A DNA stretch of 10,120 bases, taken from positions 1 through 10,120 of the forward strand of contig JAFCZY010000038.1 in assembly GCA_019314105.1 (NCBI GenBank). Direction: 5' to 3'. The notes under the pieces are model-generated. The model saw only the letters and a program-made list of their open reading frames with translations. It had not been told where the DNA came from and made no database searches. The position numbers were made by a program, and so were the translations under genes. Position 1 is the first letter of the stretch. Each line of letters begins with the position of its first letter. This document shows, one piece after another, positions 1 through 7,688 of this stretch. Source of the stretch: Deltaproteobacteria bacterium (GTDB lineage: Bacteria; Desulfobacterota; Desulfobacteria; Desulfobacterales; Desulfobacteraceae).

Positions 1-234
1 GGCCCGTTTAAAGGATTCGGGAACGGTTACCTTTCCATTTTCAAGTTTGCATCCGATGTCATCCCCATCTTTAAACGTGGGAAGGATTTCTTTTATCGCC
101 AGGTTTCTGGCTTCAGAAACAATCAGGTTTATTGTTTTTTTGTTAAATTCTTCAAATAATTCGTGTTCAACCATTCCGATCTGTTCATGCAAGACAAAAT
201 CGACATCTCGTCTGTCAGCGATAAGTTGTGCCAT
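1..234 (-). CDS. Acyl-CoA dehydrogenase, N-terminal part (runs off left edge)
   Basis: The minus strand has an open frame of 78 codons from an ATG at 234-232 to the window edge. The protein begins MAQLIADRRDVDFVLHEQ and contains NKKTINLIVSEARNLAIKE and ENGKVTVPESFKRA. I recognise this start from the long (about 600-residue) acyl-CoA dehydrogenases of Desulfobacterales, flavoproteins that oxidise acyl-CoA and pass electrons to electron-transfer flavoprotein. The recognition is from memory of the family. Flavin- and substrate-binding regions lie outside the window. A GAGG ribosome-binding site (complement of 244-247) stands 9 bases before the ATG. Another in-frame ATG at 243-241 directly abuts that site and is less likely. 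The gene diverges from the metallo-hydrolase gene at 420, and no shared function is evident. Confidence 0.72.
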   Translation of the reverse strand, partial: MAQLIADRRDVDFVLHEQIGMVEHELFEEFNKKTINLIVSEARNLAIKEILPTFKDGDDIGCKLENGKVTVPESFKRA

Positions 235-293
235 ATATCCCATCCTCTTTTTATATAGTTATTTCTAATTTATGATTGATCTCCAACAGTATT

Positions 294-322
294 TTCCTAA
301 GCAAAATAAATAGAATTGTCAA
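294..322 (-). promoter_or_regulatory. Candidate sigma70-type promoter for the acyl-CoA dehydrogenase gene
   Basis: Read on the minus strand, a perfect TTGACA (-35, complement of 317-322) is followed after exactly 17 bases by TAGGAA (complement of 294-299), which matches the TATAAT consensus only partly. It lies about 60 bases upstream of the start codon in the AT-rich divergent spacer 235-419. The perfect -35 and ideal spacing support it, while the weak -10 limits confidence. No equally good promoter was found for the rightward gene at 420; TTGATT at 342-347 has only poor -10 partners. Confidence 0.42.
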
Positions 323-419
323 CCTGTGAACGTAAAAAAGTTTGATTAAAGTTAACTCTTTTTATAAAAAAAATATTATTTAAGTGGACGAAGAATTTAG
401 GGTGTGATACAGGAGAATA

Positions 420-1259
420 ATGGATATTAAATGCTGGGGCTCAAGAGGGGCTATAGCTGTATCAGGAAAGCAATATCTCAAATATGGTGGTGATACTACC
501 TGCATTGAGATTACGCCAAAATCAGGGGAAACGATTATCATTGATGCAGGCACAGGGTTCCGGCACATTGGTAATCCCTTTGTCGAAAACAATCTTACTC
601 AATATTATCTTTTATTTACCCACGCCCACTGGGATCATATCCTGGGATTTATTTTTTCTAGGCCACTTCTTTTCAGTAAATGTAAAATAACGATTCAGGA
701 TCGCAAATTTTCAGGTATCAATACCAGGGATATTTTAAATAAAGTGATGGAACCGCCTTTTTTCCCCATCGGCTTAAAGGATATGAAAGCAGATATTAAA
801 TTTGAAAAAGCATTGAATAACACCTTTTCTATCGGGTCTGTCAGGATAGAAACCATTCCGATCAGCCATCCCGGTGGCGGGTTGGGCTATAAATTCATTG
901 AAGATGACAAATCATTTGTATTTTTAACGGATAATGAGTTGGGATTTGATCATCCCGGAAGCGTGGGGAGTGATGCGTATCTGAATTTTTCACGAAACGC
1001 GGATCTCTTGTTTCATGATGGGGAATATACTGAAGAGGAATATAAACAAAAGAAGGGGTGGGGGCATTCTTCAATTCAAGATGTTCTGAATCTTGCCGTC
1101 AAAGCCAATGTGAAAAAGCTTGGATTGTTTCATTTGAACCAGTATCGAACCGATGATCAGATGGATAAAATTATTCATGACTGCCAGGCGGATCTGAAAA
1201 AGAAAGGGTCGGGCCTTGATTGTTTCGCAGCTGCCTGTAATATGGCCATTCATCTTTAA
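420..1259 (+). CDS. Metallo-beta-lactamase-fold hydrolase, PhnP/cyclic-phosphodiesterase-like
   Basis: This 279-residue cytoplasmic protein has no visible signal peptide or membrane segment. The N-terminus (CWGSRGAIAVSG, then KYGGDTTCIEI and IIIDAGTGFRHIG) is typical of the MBL subgroup containing phosphoribosyl cyclic phosphodiesterases and related phosphodiesterases. The metal motif HAHWDH supplies H68, H70, D72 and H73. Further likely ligands are H150 (ISHPGG), D171 (FLTDNE) and H238 (LFHLNQ), so the dinuclear metal site looks complete. H216 in GWGHSS is a candidate extra active-site histidine. Substrate cannot be read from sequence; a phosphodiester such as a cyclic nucleotide is a family-based guess. 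AGGAG at 411-415 lies 4 bases before the ATG. The permease gene starts 32 bases downstream, so the two may be cotranscribed. Confidence 0.85.
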   Translation: MDIKCWGSRGAIAVSGKQYLKYGGDTTCIEITPKSGETIIIDAGTGFRHIGNPFVENNLTQYYLLFTHAHWDHILGFIFSRPLLFSKCKITIQDRKFSGINTRDILNKVMEPPFFPIGLKDMKADIKFEKALNNTFSIGSVRIETIPISHPGGGLGYKFIEDDKSFVFLTDNELGFDHPGSVGSDAYLNFSRNADLLFHDGEYTEEEYKQKKGWGHSSIQDVLNLAVKANVKKLGLFHLNQYRTDDQMDKIIHDCQADLKKKGSGLDCFAAACNMAIHL

Positions 1260-1291
1260 AAACAACCCCTATAAAGTTTAAGTTTTCCTGC

Positions 1292-2581
1292 ATGGAACAC
1301 CCCTCAAAACGATCTTATTTGCAAATTATTCGGATTATGATGTCCTGGAAAATGGTGGCCATGTTTTTCTTTGGGTTCTCTTCCGGATTTCCCTTTTACA
1401 TTATTAAAGATGTCTTAAAACTATGGATGACAGAGGCCAATGTAGATCTTGCCACTATCGGTCTTTTTTCTGCTCTGGGTCTGCCCTATACGTTGAAATT
1501 TGTCTGGTCTCCATTGATGGACGGATATGTGCCGGGATTTTTAGGTCGGCGACGGGGGTGGATATTAATTGCTCAAATCGGGTTGATCATCAGTATCGCA
1601 CTGATGGGGCAGTTTGATCCGTCAACATCGTTGGGCGGGATCGTTTTTATGGCATTGTGTATTAATTTTTTCGGGGCCAGTCAGGATATTGCCCTGGATG
1701 CATTCCGCCGTGAATATTTAACCAGCGAGGAACTGGGATTTGGAACGGGTGTCTGGATGAATGCATGGCGGCTCGGCATGTATGTTTCTGTCGGAATCGC
1801 ACTTCTGACAGAATTAAATATCACCTGGGCCAGTATTCATATTATTCTGGCACTGATGATGGGCATTGGCATTTTAACCACGTTGTTGGTTCCGGAACCA
1901 ACAGTCGATGTGATCCCACCGGTTTCAGTTAAAGAAGCGGTGATTGAACCCTTTATTGATTTTTTCAAACGCCACAGTGCAGTTTTGATTCTTTTGTTCA
2001 TCCTGTTGTATAAAATTGGGGATAATATGGCGGGTGCCATGACCATTCCGTTTATCCTTAAAATGGGGTTCTCCAAAACAGAATATTTTATCATTGTTAA
2101 AGGAATTGGAATGTTCGGGCTTTTTGGTGGGGTGATTTTGGGCGGAACGATCATGATCCGTCTTGGGATTGCCAGATCCTTATGGGTGTTTGGAATTCTT
2201 CAGGCTGTTTCTACTGCGTTATTTGCGATTCTAGTGCTGATTGATCATACCAGCATGATCTGGATAGATTACAGACAAATTATTCTGGGGTGTATTATCG
2301 GGTTTGAATTTTTTTCTACGGGTCTGGGGCAGGCTGCCTATGCAACGTATATGGCGATACAGACCAATAAGCGGTTTACGGCAACCCAATATGCATTATT
2401 GACCAGTTTAATGGCTGTCCCGGGCGTTGTTGCAGCTTCCGCTACAGGATTTATGGCAAAATATCTGGGATGGGATATCTTTTATTTTCTGTGTGCCATT
2501 ATTGCCGTTCCGGGATTGTTGCTTTTGTTTAAAATTGCGCCCTGGAATGCAAGTAATGAAGAGCTGGAGACAACACATTGA
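1292..2581 (+). CDS. AmpG-like MFS permease (muropeptide-transporter family)
   Basis: This 429-residue, highly hydrophobic integral membrane protein has about twelve predicted transmembrane helices. Family signatures of AmpG (inner-membrane permease importing GlcNAc-anhydroMurNAc muropeptides) are clear: GFSSGFPFYI near residues 28-37, GLPYTLKFVWSPLMD at 63-77, GRRRGW at 85-90 and ASQDIALDAFRRE at 129-141. It is shorter than E. coli AmpG (491 residues), as are many homologues with 12 helices. The substrate may therefore differ, and no cell-wall recycling gene lies beside it. The ATG at 1292 has no convincing ribosome-binding site. An in-frame ATG pair near 1337 would give a start at MMSWKM, just before the first helix, and cannot be excluded. 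It probably shares an operon with the upstream metallo-hydrolase. No clear terminator hairpin was seen after its TGA. Confidence 0.85.
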   Translation: MEHPSKRSYLQIIRIMMSWKMVAMFFFGFSSGFPFYIIKDVLKLWMTEANVDLATIGLFSALGLPYTLKFVWSPLMDGYVPGFLGRRRGWILIAQIGLIISIALMGQFDPSTSLGGIVFMALCINFFGASQDIALDAFRREYLTSEELGFGTGVWMNAWRLGMYVSVGIALLTELNITWASIHIILALMMGIGILTTLLVPEPTVDVIPPVSVKEAVIEPFIDFFKRHSAVLILLFILLYKIGDNMAGAMTIPFILKMGFSKTEYFIIVKGIGMFGLFGGVILGGTIMIRLGIARSLWVFGILQAVSTALFAILVLIDHTSMIWIDYRQIILGCIIGFEFFSTGLGQAAYATYMAIQTNKRFTATQYALLTSLMAVPGVVAASATGFMAKYLGWDIFYFLCAIIAVPGLLLLFKIAPWNASNEELETTH

Positions 2582-2601
2582 TTGAATATCCGAAATAGTA
2601 C

Positions 2602-2630
2602 TTGACAAACCCCCCCCCTTTTTTTACTTA
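2602..2630 (+). promoter_or_regulatory. Candidate promoter of the hdrA-mvhD-metV-metF operon, with C9T7 spacer
   Basis: A perfect TTGACA box at 2602-2607 lies 160 bases upstream of the hdrA start. At 17 bases the -10 would be TACTTA (2625-2630), a poor match. The spacer is almost wholly a run of nine C (2610-2618) followed by seven T (2619-2625). The -35 is convincing but the -10 is not, so this may be an activator-dependent promoter or a chance match. The leader from here to the ATG is about 130 bases and holds no ORF with a ribosome-binding site. Confidence 0.35.
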
Positions 2631-2652
2631 AACTTTGAATTTTTTACTTAAA
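2620..2652 (+). repeat. 13-base direct repeat in the hdrA leader
   Basis: TTTTTTACTTAAA occurs at 2620-2632 and again at 2640-2652, an offset of exactly 20 bases, close to two helical turns. It covers the expected -10/start region of the candidate promoter. It could be a tandem operator or a small local duplication in AT-rich DNA. Its low complexity makes chance more likely than usual. Confidence 0.4.
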
Positions 2653-2752
2653 AATTTTGGAAAAATCACAAACCGTTATTACGTTGTTTTATCTGGGAAA
2701 GATTTGGAGCCGTCAGGATTCACCGCTTTAAACTGTAACGCTAAAAACAGTC

Positions 2753-2758
2753 AGGAGG
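2753..2758 (+). promoter_or_regulatory. Shine-Dalgarno site that fixes the hdrA start
   Basis: AGGAGG stands 8 bases before ATG 2767. The same frame stays open upstream to 2635, but an ATG there has no ribosome-binding site and would add residues without resemblance to HdrA. The 2767 start places the FAD-binding GGGIAG motif at residues 19-24, as expected for the family. Confidence 0.85.
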
Positions 2759-2766
2759 TTAAAATA

Positions 2767-5700
2767 ATGACCCAAAACTTAACACCGAAGAAAGATCTTG
2801 CAGGTGCTGTCATGGTTCTTGGCGGCGGTATTGCAGGAATGCAGTCCGCCATTGATCTGGCCAATTCAGGATATTATGTGTATCTGGTTGAAAAATCTTA
2901 TGCCATCGGCGGTATGATGGCACAGTTAGACAAGACGTTTCCGACCAATGATTGTACCATGTGAGTGATCTCACCCAAACTGGTCGAGGTCGGCCGGCAT
3001 CTGAATATTGAATTATTGACAAACACACAATTGCTTGAACTTGACGGTGAAGATGGAAATTTTACAGCGAGGGTGAAAGAAAGTCCCCGGTTTGTTGATT
3101 TATTAAAATGTACCTCCTGCGGGGAATGTGCTAAAGTTTGTCCAGTGGAAGTTCCCAGTGAACACAATCAGGGATTGGCTCCCCGAAAGGCTATTTTTAA
3201 GCAATACGAACAGGCCATACCAGGTGGGTATGGAATTTCTAAAAGATCCACGGCTCCGTGTAAGGCGACCTGTCCGGCCCATGTGAGCATTCAGGGGTTT
3301 ATTGCCCTGATGAATCAGGGAAAGCATGCCGAAGCCCTGAAATTGTTTAAGCAGGAGCACCCCTTCCCCGGTTCCTGTGGCCGGGTCTGTCATCATCCCT
3401 GTGAGGCAGCCTGTACAAGGGGAGATGCAGATGAACCCGTTGCCATCCAATATCTTCACCGGTATCTGGCGCAGTTGGATTTTGACGGTGATGAAACCTT
3501 TATTCCTGAAATTGCAGAGAAACGCGATGAAAAAGTGGCCATTGTGGGGTCGGGCCCTGCAGGACTGACTACCGCCTATTATATGGCTCAAAAGGGATAT
3601 AGCGTTACCATATTTGAGAAACTGCCCGTCAAAGGCGGTATGATGACGGTGGGAATACCGGAATATCGGCTGCCCAAAGCTGAACTCGCAAAAGAAATTG
3701 ACGTGATTGAAAGCTTAGGGGTTGAGATTCAAACCTCGGTTGAATTTGGCAGGGATGTTACCCTTCAAAGTCTTAAAAAAGACGGCTACAGCGCATTGTT
3801 TATGGCTACCGGTCTTCATGGCTCTCGTGGATTGGGCGTCAAGGGAGAAGATCTGGACGGGGTAATCAAAGGGGTTGATTTATTAAGGGATGCAGCCTTG
3901 GGTAAAGCCGAAAAGATTAGTGGCAGGGTCATGGTTATTGGTGGGGGAAATGTGGCGGTTGACGTTGCCCTCACAGCCCGGAGACTGGGCGCTCAGGATG
4001 TGACCATGGTCTGCCTGGAAAAGCGGGATGAAATGCCGGCCTGGGATTATGAAATTGAAGAAGCCCTTGAAGAAAAAGTTAAAATTGTCAACAGTCTTGG
4101 GCCCTTAAGATTTGTTGGTATAGACGGAAAGGTTGATGAAGTTGAATTCCAGGAATGTACCTCGGTATTTGATGAAAACGGTAGATTCAGCCCTCAATAT
4201 GATGATTGTAAATTAACGTCTTACGAAATAGATACGGTGATTGTGGCCATTGGTCAGATGGGAGAGCTTGAGTTTGCGGACAAAGAAGGCATTGCATTAA
4301 CCCCTCCCGGCGGACTTGAGGCGGATCCTGTCACCTTGCAGACTCCCATCGACTGGGTGTTTGCAGGAGGTGATGCGTTTTACGGACCCAAATCAGTGGT
4401 GGATGCCATTGCCAGTGGAAAGACTGCGGCTGAGAGTATGCACCGGTTCATTAACGGCGAAGATTTGAATGAAGGCCGGGAAAAGTCTTGGGATTTTGAA
4501 AAACCCGATATTGATAATGTACCGAAACTAGAACGGGCAAAACCGTTCAAAATAACTGTGGAAGAAAGAGAAGGCAATTTCAGAGAAGTGACTCTGAATC
4601 TTGCCAAAGAAGCCATTGAAAGAGAAGCAGCCCGGTGTCTTTCCTGCGGGATTTGTTCGGAATGCTATCAGTGTGTGGATGCCTGCCTTGCCGGCGCCAT
4701 CGATCATGAGGAACAGGAAAAAATAAGAGATCTGAATGTAGGCTCCGTCATTTTGACGACCGGTGCCGCACCCTTTGATCCGTCAGGCCTTGATGATATT
4801 TATATGTACAAGCGATCAAGAAATGTCATGACATCGCTTGAGTTTGAAAGAATTCTAAGTGCCGGCGGCCCTACCATGGGACACCTTGTCAGACCTTCTG
4901 ATGAAAAAGAGCCTGAAAAGATCGCTTTTCTTCAATGTATCGGGTCACGGGATACCAATAAGTGTGGCAATGGCTATTGTTCCTCGGTGTGCTGTATGTA
5001 TGCCATTAAAGACGGCATGATTGCCAAAGAACATTCGGACGTAGAATTGGATGTGGCCATTTTTAATATGGACATGCGAACCTTTGGCAAAGACTATGAA
5101 AAATATTATAACAGGGCTGCAAACGAAGAAGGGGTCCGGTTTGTAAAATCAAGAATTCATTCTGTGGTTGAAGAACCCGGAACAGACAACCTGATTTTAA
5201 AATATGCCGATGAAAACGGGATAATGCAGAAGGAAGTCTTTGATATGGTCATCCTGTCTGTGGGGCTGGTGATTCCCGAAGAGAGTGTGGCGCTTGCCAA
5301 TAGAATCGGTGTTGATCTGGATCCATATAATTTTGTAAAAACTCAGACCTTTACTCCCTTGCAGACATCCCGGCCAGGGGTGTATGTATCTGGCTCTTTT
5401 CAGAGTCCAAAAGATATTGCATCCTCTGTGACAGAGGCCAGTGGGGCTGCTGCGGCTGCCGGGATAAAACTTGCCGGGGCACGTCATACACAGACAAAAA
5501 CCCTGGTTATGCCGGATGAAAGAGATGTTCTGGGCGAAGAACCGAGAATCGGGGTGTTTGTTTGCAAATGCGGTATTAATATTGCCGGTGTGATTGATGT
5601 GGAAGCAGTTGAAAATTATGCCAAAACCCTTCCCAATGTCGTTTATACCGGTGGGAACCTGTTTACCTGTTCTCAGGATACCCAAGTCAGTATTAAAGAA

Positions 5701-7212
5701 CTCATCAATGAGCATCAGCTCAACCGTGTGGTGGTGGCATCCTGTACCCCTAAAACCCATGAAGGTATCTTCATGGATACCCTGGAAGAGGCGGGGTTAA
5801 ATAAATATTTGTTTGAAATGGCTAATATCAGAAACCAGGATTCCTGGATGCATTTTCACGAGCCGGAAAAAGCCACTCAAAAAGCAAAGGATCTGGTTCG
5901 AATGGCTGTGGCAAGGGTCGCAACCCTGGGACCGCTGCATGATAAGCAGATAACAGTGATTGACAAGGCCCTGGTGATTGGCGGCGGGATTGCCGGCATG
6001 ACGGCTGCCAGAGTATTGGCGGATCAAGGGTATGCGGTGACGCTAATTGAAAAGGAGACTGTTCTTGGTGGTCTTGGGAACCGGCTGCATCATACCATCG
6101 AAGGAGATGATATCCGGGCCTATGTGAAAGATCTTGTTGGGATCATTGAGCATCATGACAAGATAGATGTCTTAAAGCAGGCGCTGATCGTAGGATTCGG
6201 AGGGTATAAAGGCAATTTTAAAACCACTGTTCTGGTGGGTCCGTCAATGGAAGAAAGAAAAATTGATCATGGTGCCATGATTGTGGCCACCGGTGCAATA
6301 GAATATCAGCCCACAGAATTTCTTTATAATGAAAGTGATGCCGTGGTTACCCAGATTGAACTCACCGACATGATTGAGGAGAACAAAGCAAAAGAGCTGG
6401 ATCGGGTTATTATGATTCAGTGCGTGGGATCCAGGAATGAAGAGAATCCCAATTGTTCACGAATCTGCTGTCAGAGTGCGGTTAAGAATGCTATTTTACT
6501 CAAGAAACAGAACGCGGATACGGATGTGTTTATCCTCTACAGGGATATGCGAATGTATTCCATGCTGGAAGAATATTACACAAAAGCAAGAAATCTCGGG
6601 GTCATTTTTTCACGGTTTAATCCGGAGAATCCACCCGAGGTGGCCATGGATGACGATGGGAAAATGGCAGTGACGTTTACCGATCATGTTCTGGGGCAGA
6701 AAATTGAAGCCAGTGCCGATCTGGTTGCGTTGAGTGCCGGTGTCAAGGCGGCTGATACCGAAGAACTGGCAACCATTATTAAAACCAATAGAAATGCCGA
6801 GGGCTTTTTCATGGAAGCCCATGTGAAACTCAGGCCGGTTGAAGCACCCACAGAGGGTATTTTTATCTGTGGTACGGCACACGGACCTAAGTTAATTTCT
6901 GAAACTATTGCACAGGCCATGGCGGCAGCATCAAGGGCTACCACATTCATCTCTCAGCCATACCTGACCCTGTCCTCTGTAACAGCCGAAGTTGAACAGG
7001 AAAATTGCGCTGCCTGTCTTGTCTGCGTCAGATCCTGTCCATACAATGTACCGGTAATAAATGAATTTGGTGTCAGTTACATTGATCCGGCCCTTTGTCA
7101 GGGATGCGGGGTGTGTGCTGCTGAATGTCCGGCAAAAACAATAAAACTGAACTGGTATGAAGATAATCAGTTGCTCAGCAAGGTGGAAGCTTTGCTGGAG
7201 GGGGTATTATAA
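2767..7212 (+). CDS. hdrA: HdrA-NfnB/GltD-HdrA fusion, selenoprotein with Sec66 (iron-sulfur flavoprotein)
   Basis: This is a 1481-residue cytoplasmic oxidoreductase read through an in-frame TGA (2962-2964) as selenocysteine 66. Domains in order: HdrA-type FAD Rossmann start (GGGIAG, 19-24) with the NDCTMU motif; a CxxCxxCxxxCP cluster (C115, C118, C121, C125); an NfnB/GltD-like block (about 155-610) with its N-terminal cysteines, GSGPAG near 261-266 for FAD and VIGGGNVA near 390-397 for NAD(P)H; a cysteine-rich element (C624-C640); the rest of the first HdrA unit (CIGSR at C724 and a CC pair at 742-743); a second HdrA unit (CKCG at 933-936, SCTPKTHE near 992-999, GGGIAG 1072-1077, CVGSRN at C1219); and two 4Fe-4S motifs (C1414-C1424, C1444-C1454). 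HdrA proteins bifurcate or confurcate electrons through flavin. Here the protein probably links NAD(P)H and perhaps ferredoxin to the MvhD/MetV/MetF partners. Its TAA overlaps the mvhD ATG by one base. Without recoding it would be miscalled as a 65-residue fragment plus a 1415-residue protein starting at GTG 2965. Confidence 0.9.
2962..2964 (+). other. UGA selenocysteine codon (Sec66 of HdrA)
   Basis: The TGA interrupts a frame whose HdrA similarity continues without a break on both sides: TNDCTM before it, [12 protein letters not shown] after it. HdrA proteins have a cysteine at this place (NDCxMC followed by [IV]xxPK). Replacement of that cysteine by UGA, with a hairpin downstream, is the pattern of a true selenoprotein and not of a nonsense mutation. 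Confidence 0.92.
2980..2997 (+). promoter_or_regulatory. Bacterial SECIS-like hairpin for HdrA Sec66
   Basis: CUGGUC (2980-2985) pairs with GGCCGG (2992-2997) over six base pairs, including two G-U pairs, leaving the six-base apical loop GAGGUC (2986-2991). The loop begins 22 bases after the UGA. Its AGGUC is shared with the apical loop of the E. coli fdhF SECIS, where SelB binds. The position within the coding sequence just after UGA fits bacterial SECIS elements. Confidence 0.82.
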
Positions 7213-7649
7213 TGAATGACTTTCAACCGGTGATTTTGGCATTTTGTTGTAATTTCTGAGGGTATTCAGCTGCGGACCTGGCAGGTTCCATGAGATTGAA
7301 AATCCCTTCAAATTTTAGAATTATTCGGGTTCCCTGTACCGGAAAAGTAGATATTATTCATATCTTGCGAGCCTTTGAAAAAGGAGCGGACGGCGTATAT
7401 GTCGTTGGATGCATGGAAGGAGACTGTCATTACAACGAAGGGAATTTTCGGGCCAGAAAGCGAGTTGAACAGGCGGCCGGAATTCTTGATAAAGTCGGTG
7501 TGGGAGGAGAACGGGTACAGATGTTCAACCTTTCATCCGGTGAAGGCCCGTTGTTTGCTCAGTACTCCATTGAAATGGATACCAAAATTAAGACATTGGG
7601 ACCCAGTCCCATCCGGGTGGCAAAGCAGAATAAAAAAAATGCAGCTTAA
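7212..7649 (+). CDS. mvhD: MvhD/FrhD-type iron-sulfur electron-transfer subunit, selenoprotein with Sec16
   Basis: This 145-residue protein is read from ATG 7212 through TGA 7257-7259. The N-terminus PVILAFCCNFU followed by GYSAADLAGSMR matches the MvhD family signature (FCCNWC, then ADLAG). Later conserved parts are RVPCTGKVD (C42), GCMEGDCHY (C67, C72) and GNFRARKRV. MvhD carries a 2Fe-2S cluster and connects HdrA to an electron-donating or accepting partner, classically the MvhAG hydrogenase. Here the following genes are metV and metF, so it more likely bridges HdrA and the folate-reducing subunits. The ATG overlaps the hdrA stop by one base (TAATG), indicating translational coupling; GGAGG at 7198-7202 is a usable ribosome-binding site about 9 bases upstream. 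An ATG at 7290 would give a 119-residue protein lacking the cluster motif. Confidence 0.92.
7257..7259 (+). other. UGA selenocysteine codon (Sec16 of MvhD)
   Basis: The TGA falls at the third cysteine position of the MvhD motif CCN[WF]C, and similarity continues directly after it (GYSAADLAG). Sec at this family motif is known from other selenium-using anaerobes such as Methanococcales (VhuD). A downstream hairpin with a G-rich loop supports recoding. Confidence 0.92.
7274..7288 (+). promoter_or_regulatory. Bacterial SECIS-like hairpin for MvhD Sec16
   Basis: GGACCU (7274-7279) pairs with AGGUUC (7283-7288) in a six-base-pair stem with one G-U pair and a GGC loop (7280-7282) that begins 21 bases after the UGA. 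An alternative fold pairs CUGC (7270-7273) with GCAG (7281-7284), leaving loop GGACCUG. Both put G in the first two loop positions, the main bacterial SECIS requirement. The stem is less striking than the hdrA one. Confidence 0.65.
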
Positions 7650-7688
7650 AATATTAATATAATTAATCCCTTAATATGAGGTTGGCGT

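Noticed and set aside
1837..2154. Minus-strand open frames opposite the permease and hdrA genes (for example 1837-2154, 5197-5760, 8642-9166)
   Set aside because: They lie opposite well-supported genes, lack ribosome-binding sites, and show no recognisable protein motifs; they are shadow frames.
2635..2766. Extension of hdrA upstream to 2635
   Set aside because: There is no ribosome-binding site there, the added residues are not HdrA-like, and AGGAGG precedes ATG 2767 at good spacing.
2959..2967. Reading the TGA as a nonsense mutation, giving an hdrA pseudogene or two genes
   Set aside because: The TGA sits exactly at a conserved cysteine, a SECIS-like hairpin follows, the rest of the frame is intact for 1415 codons, and GTG 2965 has no ribosome-binding site.
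7290..7649. mvhD starting at ATG 7290
   Set aside because: It would lack the cluster motif and leave 77 bases uncoupled after hdrA; the ATG overlapping the hdrA stop gives the full family N-terminus once TGA is read as Sec.
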